A DNA stretch of 8,219 nt, taken from assembly GCA_017526725.1 (NCBI GenBank), contig JAFXRA010000094.1:1-8219 (forward strand), read 5' to 3'. Position numbers and translations under genes: made by a program. Under the pieces are notes generated by a model. It searched no databases and had not been told where the DNA came from. It saw only the letters and a program-made list of their open reading frames with translations. Shown one piece after another: positions 1 through 4,851 of this stretch. The first letter of the stretch is position 1. Each line of letters opens with the position of its first letter. Source of the DNA: Candidatus Rifleibacteriota bacterium (lineage in GTDB: Bacteria; Riflebacteria; Ozemobacteria; Ozemobacterales; Ozemobacteraceae).

Positions 1-46
1 ATAGCGTATGGGCTTTAGCCCTGAAAGCTATACGTTTATGACAATG
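1..46. repeat. Partial dispersed palindromic element, left copy
   Basis: These 46 bases are the exact reverse complement of 3208-3253, the core of the palindromic element at 3193-3285. Within the copy, GGGC and GCCC can pair around a short loop, with CGTAT/ATACG outside them. After position 46 the similarity falls off, so the outer arm seen in the other copy is not clearly shared. The window edge cuts the element. It is non-coding and looks like a small non-autonomous dispersed repeat. Confidence 0.85.
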
Positions 47-140
47 GGTAGGCTACAAACTTTGATAATATAAGTGATTTGTTTAATTGATTGGTTGTAT
101 TAAATTGCAAAAAGTTGCAAAGCGTGTTAACTTTATTTTT

Positions 141-1193
141 ATGGAAGCAGAAATCGTTGAAAAGACTATAAATACCAATAAGTGGAGTTTTTTTCTCCCA
201 ATTATCATTTGGTCTGTTATTTTATTTGTTCTTATTTTGCTTTCGTTATGCGTAGGTAGATATCCGATTAGTTTTAAAGAGCTTTTTGGCTGGCTATATT
301 CTGCTATTACTGATTGGCAGTCTGTAAAAGATCAGCAGCTCAGTTATGTATTTATAAACTTAAGATTACCTAGAATTCTGACTGCGGTTGTTACTGGTGC
401 AGCTTTAGCTGCTGCTGGTGCTGCTTATCAGGGTATTTTTTCTAACCCTATGGTTTCTCCTGATATTTTGGGTGCTTCAACAGGTGCTGGTTTCGGGGCT
501 GCTGTAGGTATCCTGCTTTCACTCCCAGCTTTTGGAATTCAGCTTTCTGCTTTTGTATTCGGCTTGATTGCGGTTGGCGTTAGTGTTTTTATTACTGCTT
601 CGGTTGGAAAAGTCTATAATGTTGTTCTTGTGCTGGTTTTGTCGGGAATGATTGTCTCGTCAATGTTTGGCTCTTTTGTCGCAGTAGTGAAATATATTGC
701 AGACCCATTTAAACAACTGCCTGAAATCACTTTCTGGCTTATGGGTAGTTTATCGTCTATTGATACCAAAGCCATGGCTTTCGTTATTCCGACTGTTTTA
801 TTGGGAATATTACTTCTTTATTGCATAAGATGGCGAATTAATATCATGACTTTTGGCGATGAAGAAGCAAAAGCTCTAGGAGTAAATACAACAGCGATCA
901 GATTGATTGTAATAGCTGCCGCAACATTAATAACTTCTTCGGTTGTCAGTTTATGCGGTCAGATTGCTTGGGTAGGTCTGATTATTCCACATTTAAGCAG
1001 AATGATAGTAGGACCTGATTACAACAGACTGTTGCCGTTGTCTATTTTGATGGGCGGAACCTATTTGCTCGCCGTGGATGACCTTGCTAGAACTATGATG
1101 CAAACAGAAATTCCATTGGGAATACTCACTTCTCTAATTGGGGCACCTTTCTTTATCTTTTTACTTTTAAGAACAGGTAAACGTAGAGCGTAG
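141..1193 (+). CDS. FecCD/BtuC-family ABC transporter permease
   Basis: This is the inner-membrane permease of a type II (BtuCD/FhuBC-like) ABC importer. It would form a homodimer that moves a metal, chelate or cofactor substrate from a periplasmic binding protein into the cytoplasm. The 350 residues match the usual length and consist almost wholly of hydrophobic segments. Family motifs are RLPR near residues 75-78, SNPMVSPDILGAS near 101-113, the cytoplasmic coupling stretch GDEEAKALGVN near 240-249, GQIAWVGLIIPHLSR at 273-287 and DDLAR at 313-317. I chose ATG 141. TTG codons at 87 and 105 are in frame after the TAA at 84-86, but they would add a polar tail and have no better ribosome site. 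No strong Shine-Dalgarno precedes 141 either. No partner ATPase gene is visible, and SBP1 follows after a 550-bp repeat-rich gap. The last codons and the stop lie in a heptamer array. The substrate cannot be read from the sequence. Confidence 0.93.
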   Translation: MEAEIVEKTINTNKWSFFLPIIIWSVILFVLILLSLCVGRYPISFKELFGWLYSAITDWQSVKDQQLSYVFINLRLPRILTAVVTGAALAAAGAAYQGIFSNPMVSPDILGASTGAGFGAAVGILLSLPAFGIQLSAFVFGLIAVGVSVFITASVGKVYNVVLVLVLSGMIVSSMFGSFVAVVKYIADPFKQLPEITFWLMGSLSSIDTKAMAFVIPTVLLGILLLYCIRWRINIMTFGDEEAKALGVNTTAIRLIVIAAATLITSSVVSLCGQIAWVGLIIPHLSRMIVGPDYNRLLPLSILMGGTYLLAVDDLARTMMQTEIPLGILTSLIGAPFFIFLLLRTGKRRA

Positions 1194-1253
1194 AGCCAAG
1201 CGAAGCTTGGCGAGGGAATAGAGTATAGAGTATAGGGTGTAGGGATTAAGGCG
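1184..1253 (+). repeat. Degenerate heptamer array beginning in the permease stop region
   Basis: Ten consecutive 7-base units keep exact phase: TAGAGCG, TAGAGCC, AAGCGAA, GCTTGGC, GAGGGAA, TAGAGTA, TAGAGTA, TAGGGTG, TAGGGAT, TAAGGCG. The TAG of the second unit is the permease stop codon. The array therefore supplies the last two codons (Arg in part, and Ala) and the termination signal. Units three and four are complementary and form a hairpin. The pattern resembles the short tandemly repeated heptanucleotides known from some cyanobacteria, but no relationship is claimed. Confidence 0.75.
1194..1211 (+). repeat. Stop-codon hairpin, copy 1
   Basis: GCCAAGC and GCTTGGC pair perfectly around a GAA loop, directly after the permease TAG. 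The same sequence, including the TAG, follows the SBP3 gene on the minus strand at 6214-6234. There is no downstream T tract, so it is not a standard intrinsic terminator. It could stabilise the 3' end of the mRNA or pause polymerase. Confidence 0.8.
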
Positions 1254-1438
1254 ATTGACCTTAGCTGGAGGTTATCTTTAGGTTTTATTGGTGTGGTGCT
1301 TAGAGCCTTTAGCTCTTGGTGTGAATGTTTGGTTTAAACTAAACTAAAATAAGTATCGATTGTTTCAAACTTTAGATAGCATAGTGAATAGAACAGCAGA
1401 GCGGACAGCAGACGCTACCTGCGGAAAATGAAGATGCG

Positions 1439-1500
1439 CCCCCAGAGTTAGATAGAACTGCTGGGGGAGCTAGCGAGCGATAGCGAGACTGAGGGGGTCT
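1439..1500. repeat. GC-rich palindromic intergenic element
   Basis: CCCCCAG (1439-1445) pairs with CTGGGGG (1461-1467). An inner AGTT/AACT stem leaves a six-base loop and one bulged G. It continues into GGGGGAGCTAGCG and ends with GACTGAGGGGGT. This GGGGGAGCT...ACTGAGGGGGT layout is, from memory, a common style of dispersed intergenic repeat in gut Firmicutes. That comparison was not checked. Confidence 0.6.
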
Positions 1501-1504
1501 TCTC

Positions 1505-1549
1505 TTTCAACTCTTCTAACCCTTCTAACCCTTCTAACCCTTCAAACTC
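1505..1549. repeat. Tandem array of five 9-bp units
   Basis: Units are TTTCAACTC, three perfect copies of TTCTAACCC, then TTCAAACTC, all in exact 9-base phase. The array is pyrimidine-rich on the plus strand. There are no spacers of the CRISPR kind. Confidence 0.85.
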
Positions 1550-1612
1550 TTCCCACAAGCGACGTTAGTCACTGTCCCACGACGAAGTGTCCCATAGCGA
1601 AGCGTATCACTC

Positions 1613-1657
1613 TTTCAACCCTTCCAACCCTTCCTACTCTTCTAACAATTCTACAAA
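1613..1657. repeat. Second 9-bp-unit array, degenerate
   Basis: Units TTTCAACCC, TTCCAACCC, TTCCTACTC, TTCTAACAA and TTCTACAAA keep 9-base phase and are clearly related to the array at 1505-1549. Both arrays have five units. This one lies about 50 bp upstream of the SBP1 -10 box. Confidence 0.75.
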
Positions 1658-1706
1658 CTAAAATAATTTGTTGAAAAATATATGTGGATAGTAGCAAAAA
1701 ATATTG

Positions 1707-1742
1707 TATAATATTTATGTGCTTATTTTTTATTTGGAGAAG
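1707..1742 (+). promoter_or_regulatory. SBP1 -10 box and ribosome binding site
   Basis: A perfect TATAAT at 1707-1712 would start transcription near 1719. No good -35 box lies 16-18 bases upstream; TTGAAA at 1671 is too far. GGAG at 1736-1739 sits six bases before ATG 1746. Together they fix the SBP1 start at 1746 and exclude an in-frame TTG at 1704, which overlaps the -10 box. Confidence 0.6.
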
Positions 1743-1745
1743 TCA

Positions 1746-2804
1746 ATGAAAAAGGTTGCCAATATATTCTATGTTTTATTAGCGGCTTTTGTCTTGCTCT
1801 CATCTGTTGTTGAAGCTAGAACAATAACAGATATGGCAGGCAGAACTGTAAATATTCCCGATAAAATCAGTAAAGTCTACGTTAATCATCAGCCTGGCGT
1901 TGTTTTGATGCATACTATAGATTTGGATTTGCTCTGTGGATATGCTTTTGAATTATTGCCAGGTGAAAAAAGAATTGTGCCTGAAAAATACCATTCTATT
2001 CCTGTTTTGGGAACTGTTGGTGGTAATAATTCCGCAAATAAAGAAGTTATTATGGCGGCTAAACCTGACATAGCTTTAATGTTTACCTATGTTGAAGATA
2101 TGACTATTAGTCTCGCTGAGGATTTTCAGAGATCTACAGGAATACCAGTTGTTATGGCAGAAATGACTGTTAAGAAGATTCCCGAAGTCTATCGTTTTGT
2201 TGGGAAAATCATTGATAGAGAAGAACGTTGCAATAAGCTTGCAGACTACTGTGAAAAGGTTTTACTCAAAGCAGAAAAAATTTGTAATGAACTTGAAAAA
2301 AACAATAAGGTTAAAGTCTATTATGCTCAGGGGCCAAAGGGCTTGAATAGTTCAGCAGCAGGAACTAGTCATGGTGAAATAATTGATATGGCTGGCGGTT
2401 TCAATGTGGTTGAAAGAAATAGCGCTGCTGATGGTAGAATTGCTGTTAACATGGAACAGGTAATGATTTGGAACCCAGATGTTATCTTACTTGCAGACAG
2501 AATTCATTCGGCTTCCCCAACAGAAAAAGATCCAAACAAGCTGCTTCAAAGTCTGCATGATGGCTGGAAAAATATAAAAGCATGCAAAACTGGCAGAGTT
2601 TATTTTGTTCCCTGCATTCCTTATAATGTTTTGGATATGCCACCCTCTGTAAATAGAATAATCGGTATACTCTGGCTTGGCGATATTCTTTACCCCGGCA
2701 AATTTACAACAGATATTCGCAAAGATTTTACTGAATTCTACGACCTTTTTTATAACTATAAAGTGACTGATAAAGAATTAGATGAATATCTTTTTAAGAA
2801 ATAA
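1746..2804 (+). CDS. Periplasmic substrate-binding protein of a Fec/Btu-type importer (SBP1)
   Basis: This is a class III (Peripla_BP_2) binding protein that would capture substrate in the periplasm and hand it to a FecCD-type permease. The product is 352 residues. Residues 1-24 form a signal peptide: a Lys-Lys start, a hydrophobic core, then cleavage after Val-Glu-Ala. There is no lipobox cysteine, so the protein is probably soluble in a periplasm. The mature part begins with ITDMAGRTV (27-35), typical of the family. It continues with KPDIALM near 106, a long helical linker near 147-186, SHGEIIDMAGG near 208-218, NPDVILL near 243-249 and TGRVYFVP near 282-289. It is encoded on the same strand as the permease but has its own -10 box, so it may be transcribed separately. 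SBP2 is a paralogue. The ligand is unknown. Confidence 0.92.
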   Translation: MKKVANIFYVLLAAFVLLSSVVEARTITDMAGRTVNIPDKISKVYVNHQPGVVLMHTIDLDLLCGYAFELLPGEKRIVPEKYHSIPVLGTVGGNNSANKEVIMAAKPDIALMFTYVEDMTISLAEDFQRSTGIPVVMAEMTVKKIPEVYRFVGKIIDREERCNKLADYCEKVLLKAEKICNELEKNNKVKVYYAQGPKGLNSSAAGTSHGEIIDMAGGFNVVERNSAADGRIAVNMEQVMIWNPDVILLADRIHSASPTEKDPNKLLQSLHDGWKNIKACKTGRVYFVPCIPYNVLDMPPSVNRIIGILWLGDILYPGKFTTDIRKDFTEFYDLFYNYKVTDKELDEYLFKK

Positions 2805-2842
2805 GTTCAATCAAGGTCTGAAATAAAAATCAATAACTACAG

Positions 2843-2874
2843 AAAAAAAGGTCTCCATCAAAATTAGGAGACCT
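2843..2874 (-). terminator. Intrinsic terminator on the minus strand
   Basis: AGGTCTCC (2849-2856) and GGAGACCT (2867-2874) form an eight-pair stem with a ten-base loop. Seven A residues at 2843-2849 become the U tract of a minus-strand transcript. On the plus strand the same stem lies 44 bp past the SBP1 stop but lacks a T tract, so it would work poorly in that direction. Confidence 0.75.
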
Positions 2875-2952
2875 ATTAGAAGAACAGTTGTCGAGTTACT
2901 GTTTGTTTCCAGAGTATAGTTAAATAAATCAATATTAAATACTATTTAATAC
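2843..2952 (-). ncRNA. Predicted small RNA of about 110 nt
   Basis: A consensus promoter (2959-2987) and an intrinsic terminator (2843-2874), both on the minus strand, bound a short transcript without an obvious reading frame. Inside it, AACAGT and ACTGTT (2883-2888 and 2898-2903 on the plus strand) form a six-pair hairpin with a nine-base loop. The 3' end is an eight-pair stem followed by a U tract. The unit lies between convergent genes, antisense to the 3' flank of SBP1. I do not recognise the RNA family. It might act on the SBP1 mRNA 3' end or on distant targets. The function is unknown. Confidence 0.55.
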
Positions 2953-2958
2953 GACTTA

Positions 2959-2987
2959 AATATATAAAAAATAATTAATAATGTCAA
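2959..2987 (-). promoter_or_regulatory. Consensus sigma-70 promoter on the minus strand
   Basis: Read on the minus strand, a perfect TTGACA (2987-2982) is followed by exactly 17 bases and then TATATT (2964-2959), a five-of-six match to the -10 box. Predicted transcription starts near 2952. No gene start lies downstream before the terminator at 2843-2874. Confidence 0.65.
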
Positions 2988-3145
2988 GTTTAAATTCTTA
3001 TATTTTTATGAATAGTGAATAGTTGCAATAAATAGTGTTATGTGATATGTATATAAATATAAACTTATTACCCATATGTTAAGGCAAATTCATTGTATTG
3101 GTAATAGTTTTGGGTGAATAAATTAATAGGGTGAACTATTTATTA

Positions 3146-3180
3146 ACGCCGGTATGCATTCCTCCGGCGTATTTTTTTTT
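3146..3180 (+). terminator. Strong intrinsic terminator on the plus strand
   Basis: ACGCCGG (3146-3152) pairs with CCGGCGT (3164-3170) around an 11-base loop, then an A and nine T residues. It is the best plus-strand terminator in the window and stands 340 bp past the SBP1 stop. It either ends a long SBP1 3' untranslated region or ends an unrecognised plus-strand RNA. Confidence 0.85.
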
Positions 3181-3192
3181 CTTATATGCTCT

Positions 3193-3285
3193 CAAGAGAA
3201 GTCTATCCATTGTCATAAACGTATAGCTTTCAGGGCTAAAGCCCATACGCTATACTTTTTATGACGAATGTGTAGACTTCTCTTG
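3193..3285. repeat. 93-nt palindromic (MITE-like) element
   Basis: The outer arms at 3193-3205 and 3273-3285 are 13-base perfect inverted repeats. Pairing continues inward with a few mismatches and bulges through GTCATAAA/TTTATGAC and GTATAGC/GCTATAC to a central GGGC-TAAA-GCCC hairpin. The core 3208-3253 recurs inverted and identical at 1-46. It has no coding capacity. It lies just past the terminator at 3146-3180. Confidence 0.8.
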
Positions 3286-3302
3286 TCTCTCATTTCTTAA
3301 AG

Positions 3303-3396
3303 AATCCCCTTTTTTAAAGGGGAATGGCTGCATTAGCAGCCTAGGGGATTTTTGAGAACTTTGTTAAGCAGTAGAAAGTTAAGTCCGAAGACTTAA
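3303..3396. repeat. Cluster of three compact hairpins
   Basis: TCCCCTTT/AAAGGGGA (3305-3312, 3316-3323) has a three-T loop. GGCTGC/GCAGCC (3326-3331, 3336-3341) has an ATTA loop. TTAAGTC/GACTTAA (3379-3385, 3390-3396) has a CGAA loop. AATCCCC at 3303-3309 can instead pair with GGGGATT at 3344-3350, enclosing the first two. This looks like another dispersed intergenic element rather than a terminator. Confidence 0.6.
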
Positions 3397-3410
3397 AACA
3401 ATCCCCTAAA

Positions 3411-3564
3411 CTCTATGCTCTAAGCTCTTATCTCTAAATTGAGGTTTCGCGTCTACTGTCCGCTCTTCGCTCTGCTGCTCTGCACTCTATGCTCTTGTCT
3501 GGCTTGTAGCTTACAGCTTAAAGCTTATATCTCCATTTTAGGTCTTATATCTTATATCTCAAAG
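3411..3564 (-). repeat. Long degenerate heptamer array overlapping the SBP2 stop
   Basis: About 22 units of seven bases run from the last codons of SBP2 into its downstream region. On the plus strand they include CTCTATG, CTCTAAG, CTCTTAT, CTCTAAA near 3411-3438, GCTTGTA, GCTTACA, GCTTAAA, GCTTATA at 3502-3529, and CTTATAT twice at 3544-3557. The phase slips by one base once, near 3478. In the sense of SBP2 the units are purine-rich, and the TAA stop (3554-3552) falls within one of them, as in the permease array. Confidence 0.7.
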
Positions 3565-4490
3565 AACAGTTTCAGAAACATCGCTTTTTCTTGTTCAAAG
3601 TTCTTTTTGTATATTTCAGGGTAGCAAATGCTTAAAAGCCACTTAAGACCAAGTATTCGCATAAAGCAGGGTGGTCTGTCGAAGTAACTGAAAGGCTCTA
3701 CTGGAATCTGATAGACTCTGTTGTTTTTCACAGCGCTTATTTTTCCCCAGCTAATTGCTTTGCAAGAAGCCCCATCTTTCTGTGTTATCCTTTCGTAGGC
3801 TTCTTTTTGCCAAACGATTATAACTTCAGGGTCATAAGCCAAAAGCTGTTCTTCGGTAAGCTGTTCCATTCCAGGGTGACCGACTAATGTGCCTCGATGG
3901 ATATTAACATCACCAATTAAATTCAGCAGATGAGCGTGTAGTGAATGGCTGTATTCTGTCTGGGTGCCGTCTTTACCTTCGGCATAGTAAACTCTTGGTC
4001 TATGTTGAGGGTGAACAGAATTAACCAATTCAGCTGCTTCTGCAAGAGTTTCTTCACAATAAACAGCAAGCTTTTCGGCTCGTTCTTCTATTCCTAAAAC
4101 TTGCCCTAAAAACCTGTAAATAGCTGGGTAGTCACGCAAATCAACCAACTCATCACAGCAGGCATAAATATGGGGTATTCCTAGTTCTGCCATGGCTTTT
4201 TCTGATTTAGGGTGAATGGGATTGGATTTATCGCCCCAAATTAGTATTACATCTGGGTTTGCTTCCTTTATTGCTTCAAATTCACTTATTTTGCCAATAA
4301 CTGGAACATTTAGAAGGCAAGGGTTTAAGTATGGCTTCTGATGTTCTTCAATCGGGAAAAACAAACCGCATAGCATCTCTGGACAAAGTGATTCCAATAA
4401 AGTTGATGCATAGGGTGATGGCGCGTAAATTCTATTTATTTTATCTGACAGTTCGACTGTTCTTCCGGCCATGTCTGTGATGAGTCGCAT
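3552..4490 (-). CDS. Fec/Btu-type binding-protein paralogue without signal peptide (SBP2)
   Basis: The 312-residue product has the whole class III binding-protein fold and is a paralogue of SBP1. Shared landmarks are ITDMAGRTV at 4-12, MLCG near 39-42, PVIGKI near 63-68, NPDVILIW at 78-85, YRFLGQVLGIEERAEKLAVYC near 125-145, YDPEVIIVW near 219-227 and NNRVYQIPVEPF near 256-267. The odd point is the start. The mature domain begins at residue 4, against residue 27 in SBP1, so the signal peptide is missing as a unit. Reading upstream in frame gives a polar stretch (QKPYKEQKN) and then a stop, so no export signal is hidden there. A good ribosome site supports ATG 4490. The protein has nine cysteines, which suits a reducing compartment. 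It may be a cytoplasmic ligand-binding protein, or a binding protein that lost export. The ligand is unknown. Confidence 0.88.
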   Translation of the reverse strand: MRLITDMAGRTVELSDKINRIYAPSPYASTLLESLCPEMLCGLFFPIEEHQKPYLNPCLLNVPVIGKISEFEAIKEANPDVILIWGDKSNPIHPKSEKAMAELGIPHIYACCDELVDLRDYPAIYRFLGQVLGIEERAEKLAVYCEETLAEAAELVNSVHPQHRPRVYYAEGKDGTQTEYSHSLHAHLLNLIGDVNIHRGTLVGHPGMEQLTEEQLLAYDPEVIIVWQKEAYERITQKDGASCKAISWGKISAVKNNRVYQIPVEPFSYFDRPPCFMRILGLKWLLSICYPEIYKKNFEQEKAMFLKLFFEI

Positions 4491-4499
4491 ATTTTTCTG

Positions 4500-4505
4500 C
4501 TCCTT
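4500..4505 (-). promoter_or_regulatory. SBP2 ribosome binding site
   Basis: AAGGAG on the minus strand stands nine bases before ATG 4490. It supports translation from a start that excludes any signal peptide. Confidence 0.75.
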
Positions 4506-4519
4506 ATAAGGTTTCTGCT

Positions 4520-4716
4520 TTAACCTGCCTTGTTAAGCTTAATCTAATTTTTAGGGATTAGGGTGTAGGGCGTAGGGGTTAGGGGATTGTTTTAGCAATC
4601 GTGAGTATTATAACATAACCGTCTTTATAAGCAATCGTTAGTCTGTGACTTAATCTGCATTCTTAGGCCTAATGTGTTTTTTAGAAATTAGGGATTAGGG
4701 TGTAGGGAGTAGGGAC
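4520..4716. repeat. Duplicated module carrying TAGGGNN heptamer arrays
   Basis: 4520-4586 and 4650-4716 are diverged direct copies offset by 130 bp at their left ends. Each has a leader beginning TTAA(C/T)CTGC and then five heptamers. The first array (4552-4586) reads TAGGGAT, TAGGGTG, TAGGGCG, TAGGGGT, TAGGGGA. The second (4682-4716) reads TAGAAAT, TAGGGAT, TAGGGTG, TAGGGAG, TAGGGAC. When the leaders are aligned, the second copy carries one extra heptamer (AAATTAG) before the shared GGATTAGGGTGTAGGG. The purine strand is antisense to SBP2. Confidence 0.7.
4607..4634 (-). promoter_or_regulatory. Probable SBP2 promoter, extended -10
   Basis: On the minus strand TGTTATAAT (4615-4607) is a perfect extended -10 box. 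TTGCTT (4634-4629), 16 bases upstream, is a weak -35. Transcription would start near 4600 and give a leader of about 110 nt. The leader opens with a GATTG/CAATC hairpin (4585-4589 with 4596-4600) and contains the first heptamer array. Confidence 0.55.
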
Positions 4717-4780
4717 ACTCCAATAACAAAATATATGAATTCAATTTATTGTTAGCTAGTTTACTGTAGAAATAAGCTGA

Positions 4781-4825
4781 TTCTAAACGCAAAACTTTTA
4801 AAATTGAAAAGTTTTGCGTTTAGAA
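4781..4825. repeat. Long palindrome upstream of the ATPase gene
   Basis: The 19-base arms 4781-4799 and 4807-4825 are perfectly complementary around the loop AAAATTG. The inner 37 bases (4785-4821) are identical, including loop orientation, to 6083-6119 downstream of the gene. The palindrome overlaps the -35 region of the ATPase promoter, so it could be an operator, a cruciform, or the boundary of a transferred unit. Confidence 0.9.
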
Positions 4826-4832
4826 GTATAAT
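4804..4832 (+). promoter_or_regulatory. ATPase gene promoter embedded in the palindrome
   Basis: TTGAAA at 4804-4809 (five of six) is followed by exactly 17 bases and a perfect TATAAT at 4827-4832. The -35 box begins in the palindrome loop, and the -10 box lies one base past its right arm. Transcription would start near 4839, leaving only about 13 nt of leader before ATG 4852 and no Shine-Dalgarno sequence. A TTG at 4804 is in frame with the gene, but it is the -35 box and so not the start. Confidence 0.65.
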
Positions 4833-4851
4833 AAATATTGGTAAAATTAAA

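Larger units (their letters stand above)
1254..1703. other. Gene-free repeat-rich intergenic region
   Basis: I see no credible gene between the heptamer array and SBP1. The region holds a small hairpin (AGAGC 1302-1306 with GCTCT 1312-1316). It also holds an 18-base block at 1398-1415 that recurs inverted at 3449-3466 with one mismatch, a GC-rich palindromic element at 1439-1500, and two 9-bp-period pyrimidine arrays. Between those arrays lie two related blocks, TGTCCCACGACGAAG and TGTCCCATAGCGAAG. Confidence 0.7.
2805..3551. other. Gene-free region between SBP1 and SBP2
   Basis: No protein-coding gene is supported. In order it holds a minus-strand small-RNA unit (about 2843-2987), an AT-rich stretch, an intrinsic terminator on the plus strand (3146-3180), a 93-nt palindromic element (3193-3285), three compact hairpins (3303-3396) and a long heptamer array running into the SBP2 stop. 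Just before the terminator are two direct copies of GGGTGAA (3112-3118 and 3129-3135) and an AATAAAT/ATTTATT pair. They suggest a folded transcript, but no convincing plus-strand promoter was found. Confidence 0.7.

Noticed and set aside
87..140. Permease start at TTG 87 instead of ATG 141
   Set aside because: It adds 18 residues of polar, non-family sequence from a rare start codon with no ribosome site; ATG 141 gives the usual family length.
1505..1657. CRISPR array
   Set aside because: Repeats are 9 bp, directly contiguous and without unique spacers; no cas genes are present.
1704..1745. SBP1 start at an in-frame TTG 1704
   Set aside because: This codon overlaps the -10 box, and a clear GGAG plus a proper signal peptide begin from ATG 1746.
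1889..2071. 60-residue open frame on the minus strand inside SBP1
   Set aside because: It lies fully inside the well-supported SBP1 gene, has no ribosome site and has no recognisable product.
3153..3163. Molybdenum-cofactor or cobalamin riboswitch near 3020-3180
   Set aside because: No conserved core of either riboswitch could be recognised, and no gene follows the terminator on that strand.
3439..3624. 61-residue open frame on the plus strand at the SBP2 3' end
   Set aside because: It is composed mostly of the translated heptamer array and the antisense of SBP2; the cysteine- and leucine-rich sequence is a repeat artefact.
4552..4716. Telomere-like TTAGGG repeats
   Set aside because: The unit is a degenerate heptamer (TAGGGNN) inside a bacterial gene region with only five units per array; nothing suggests a chromosome end.
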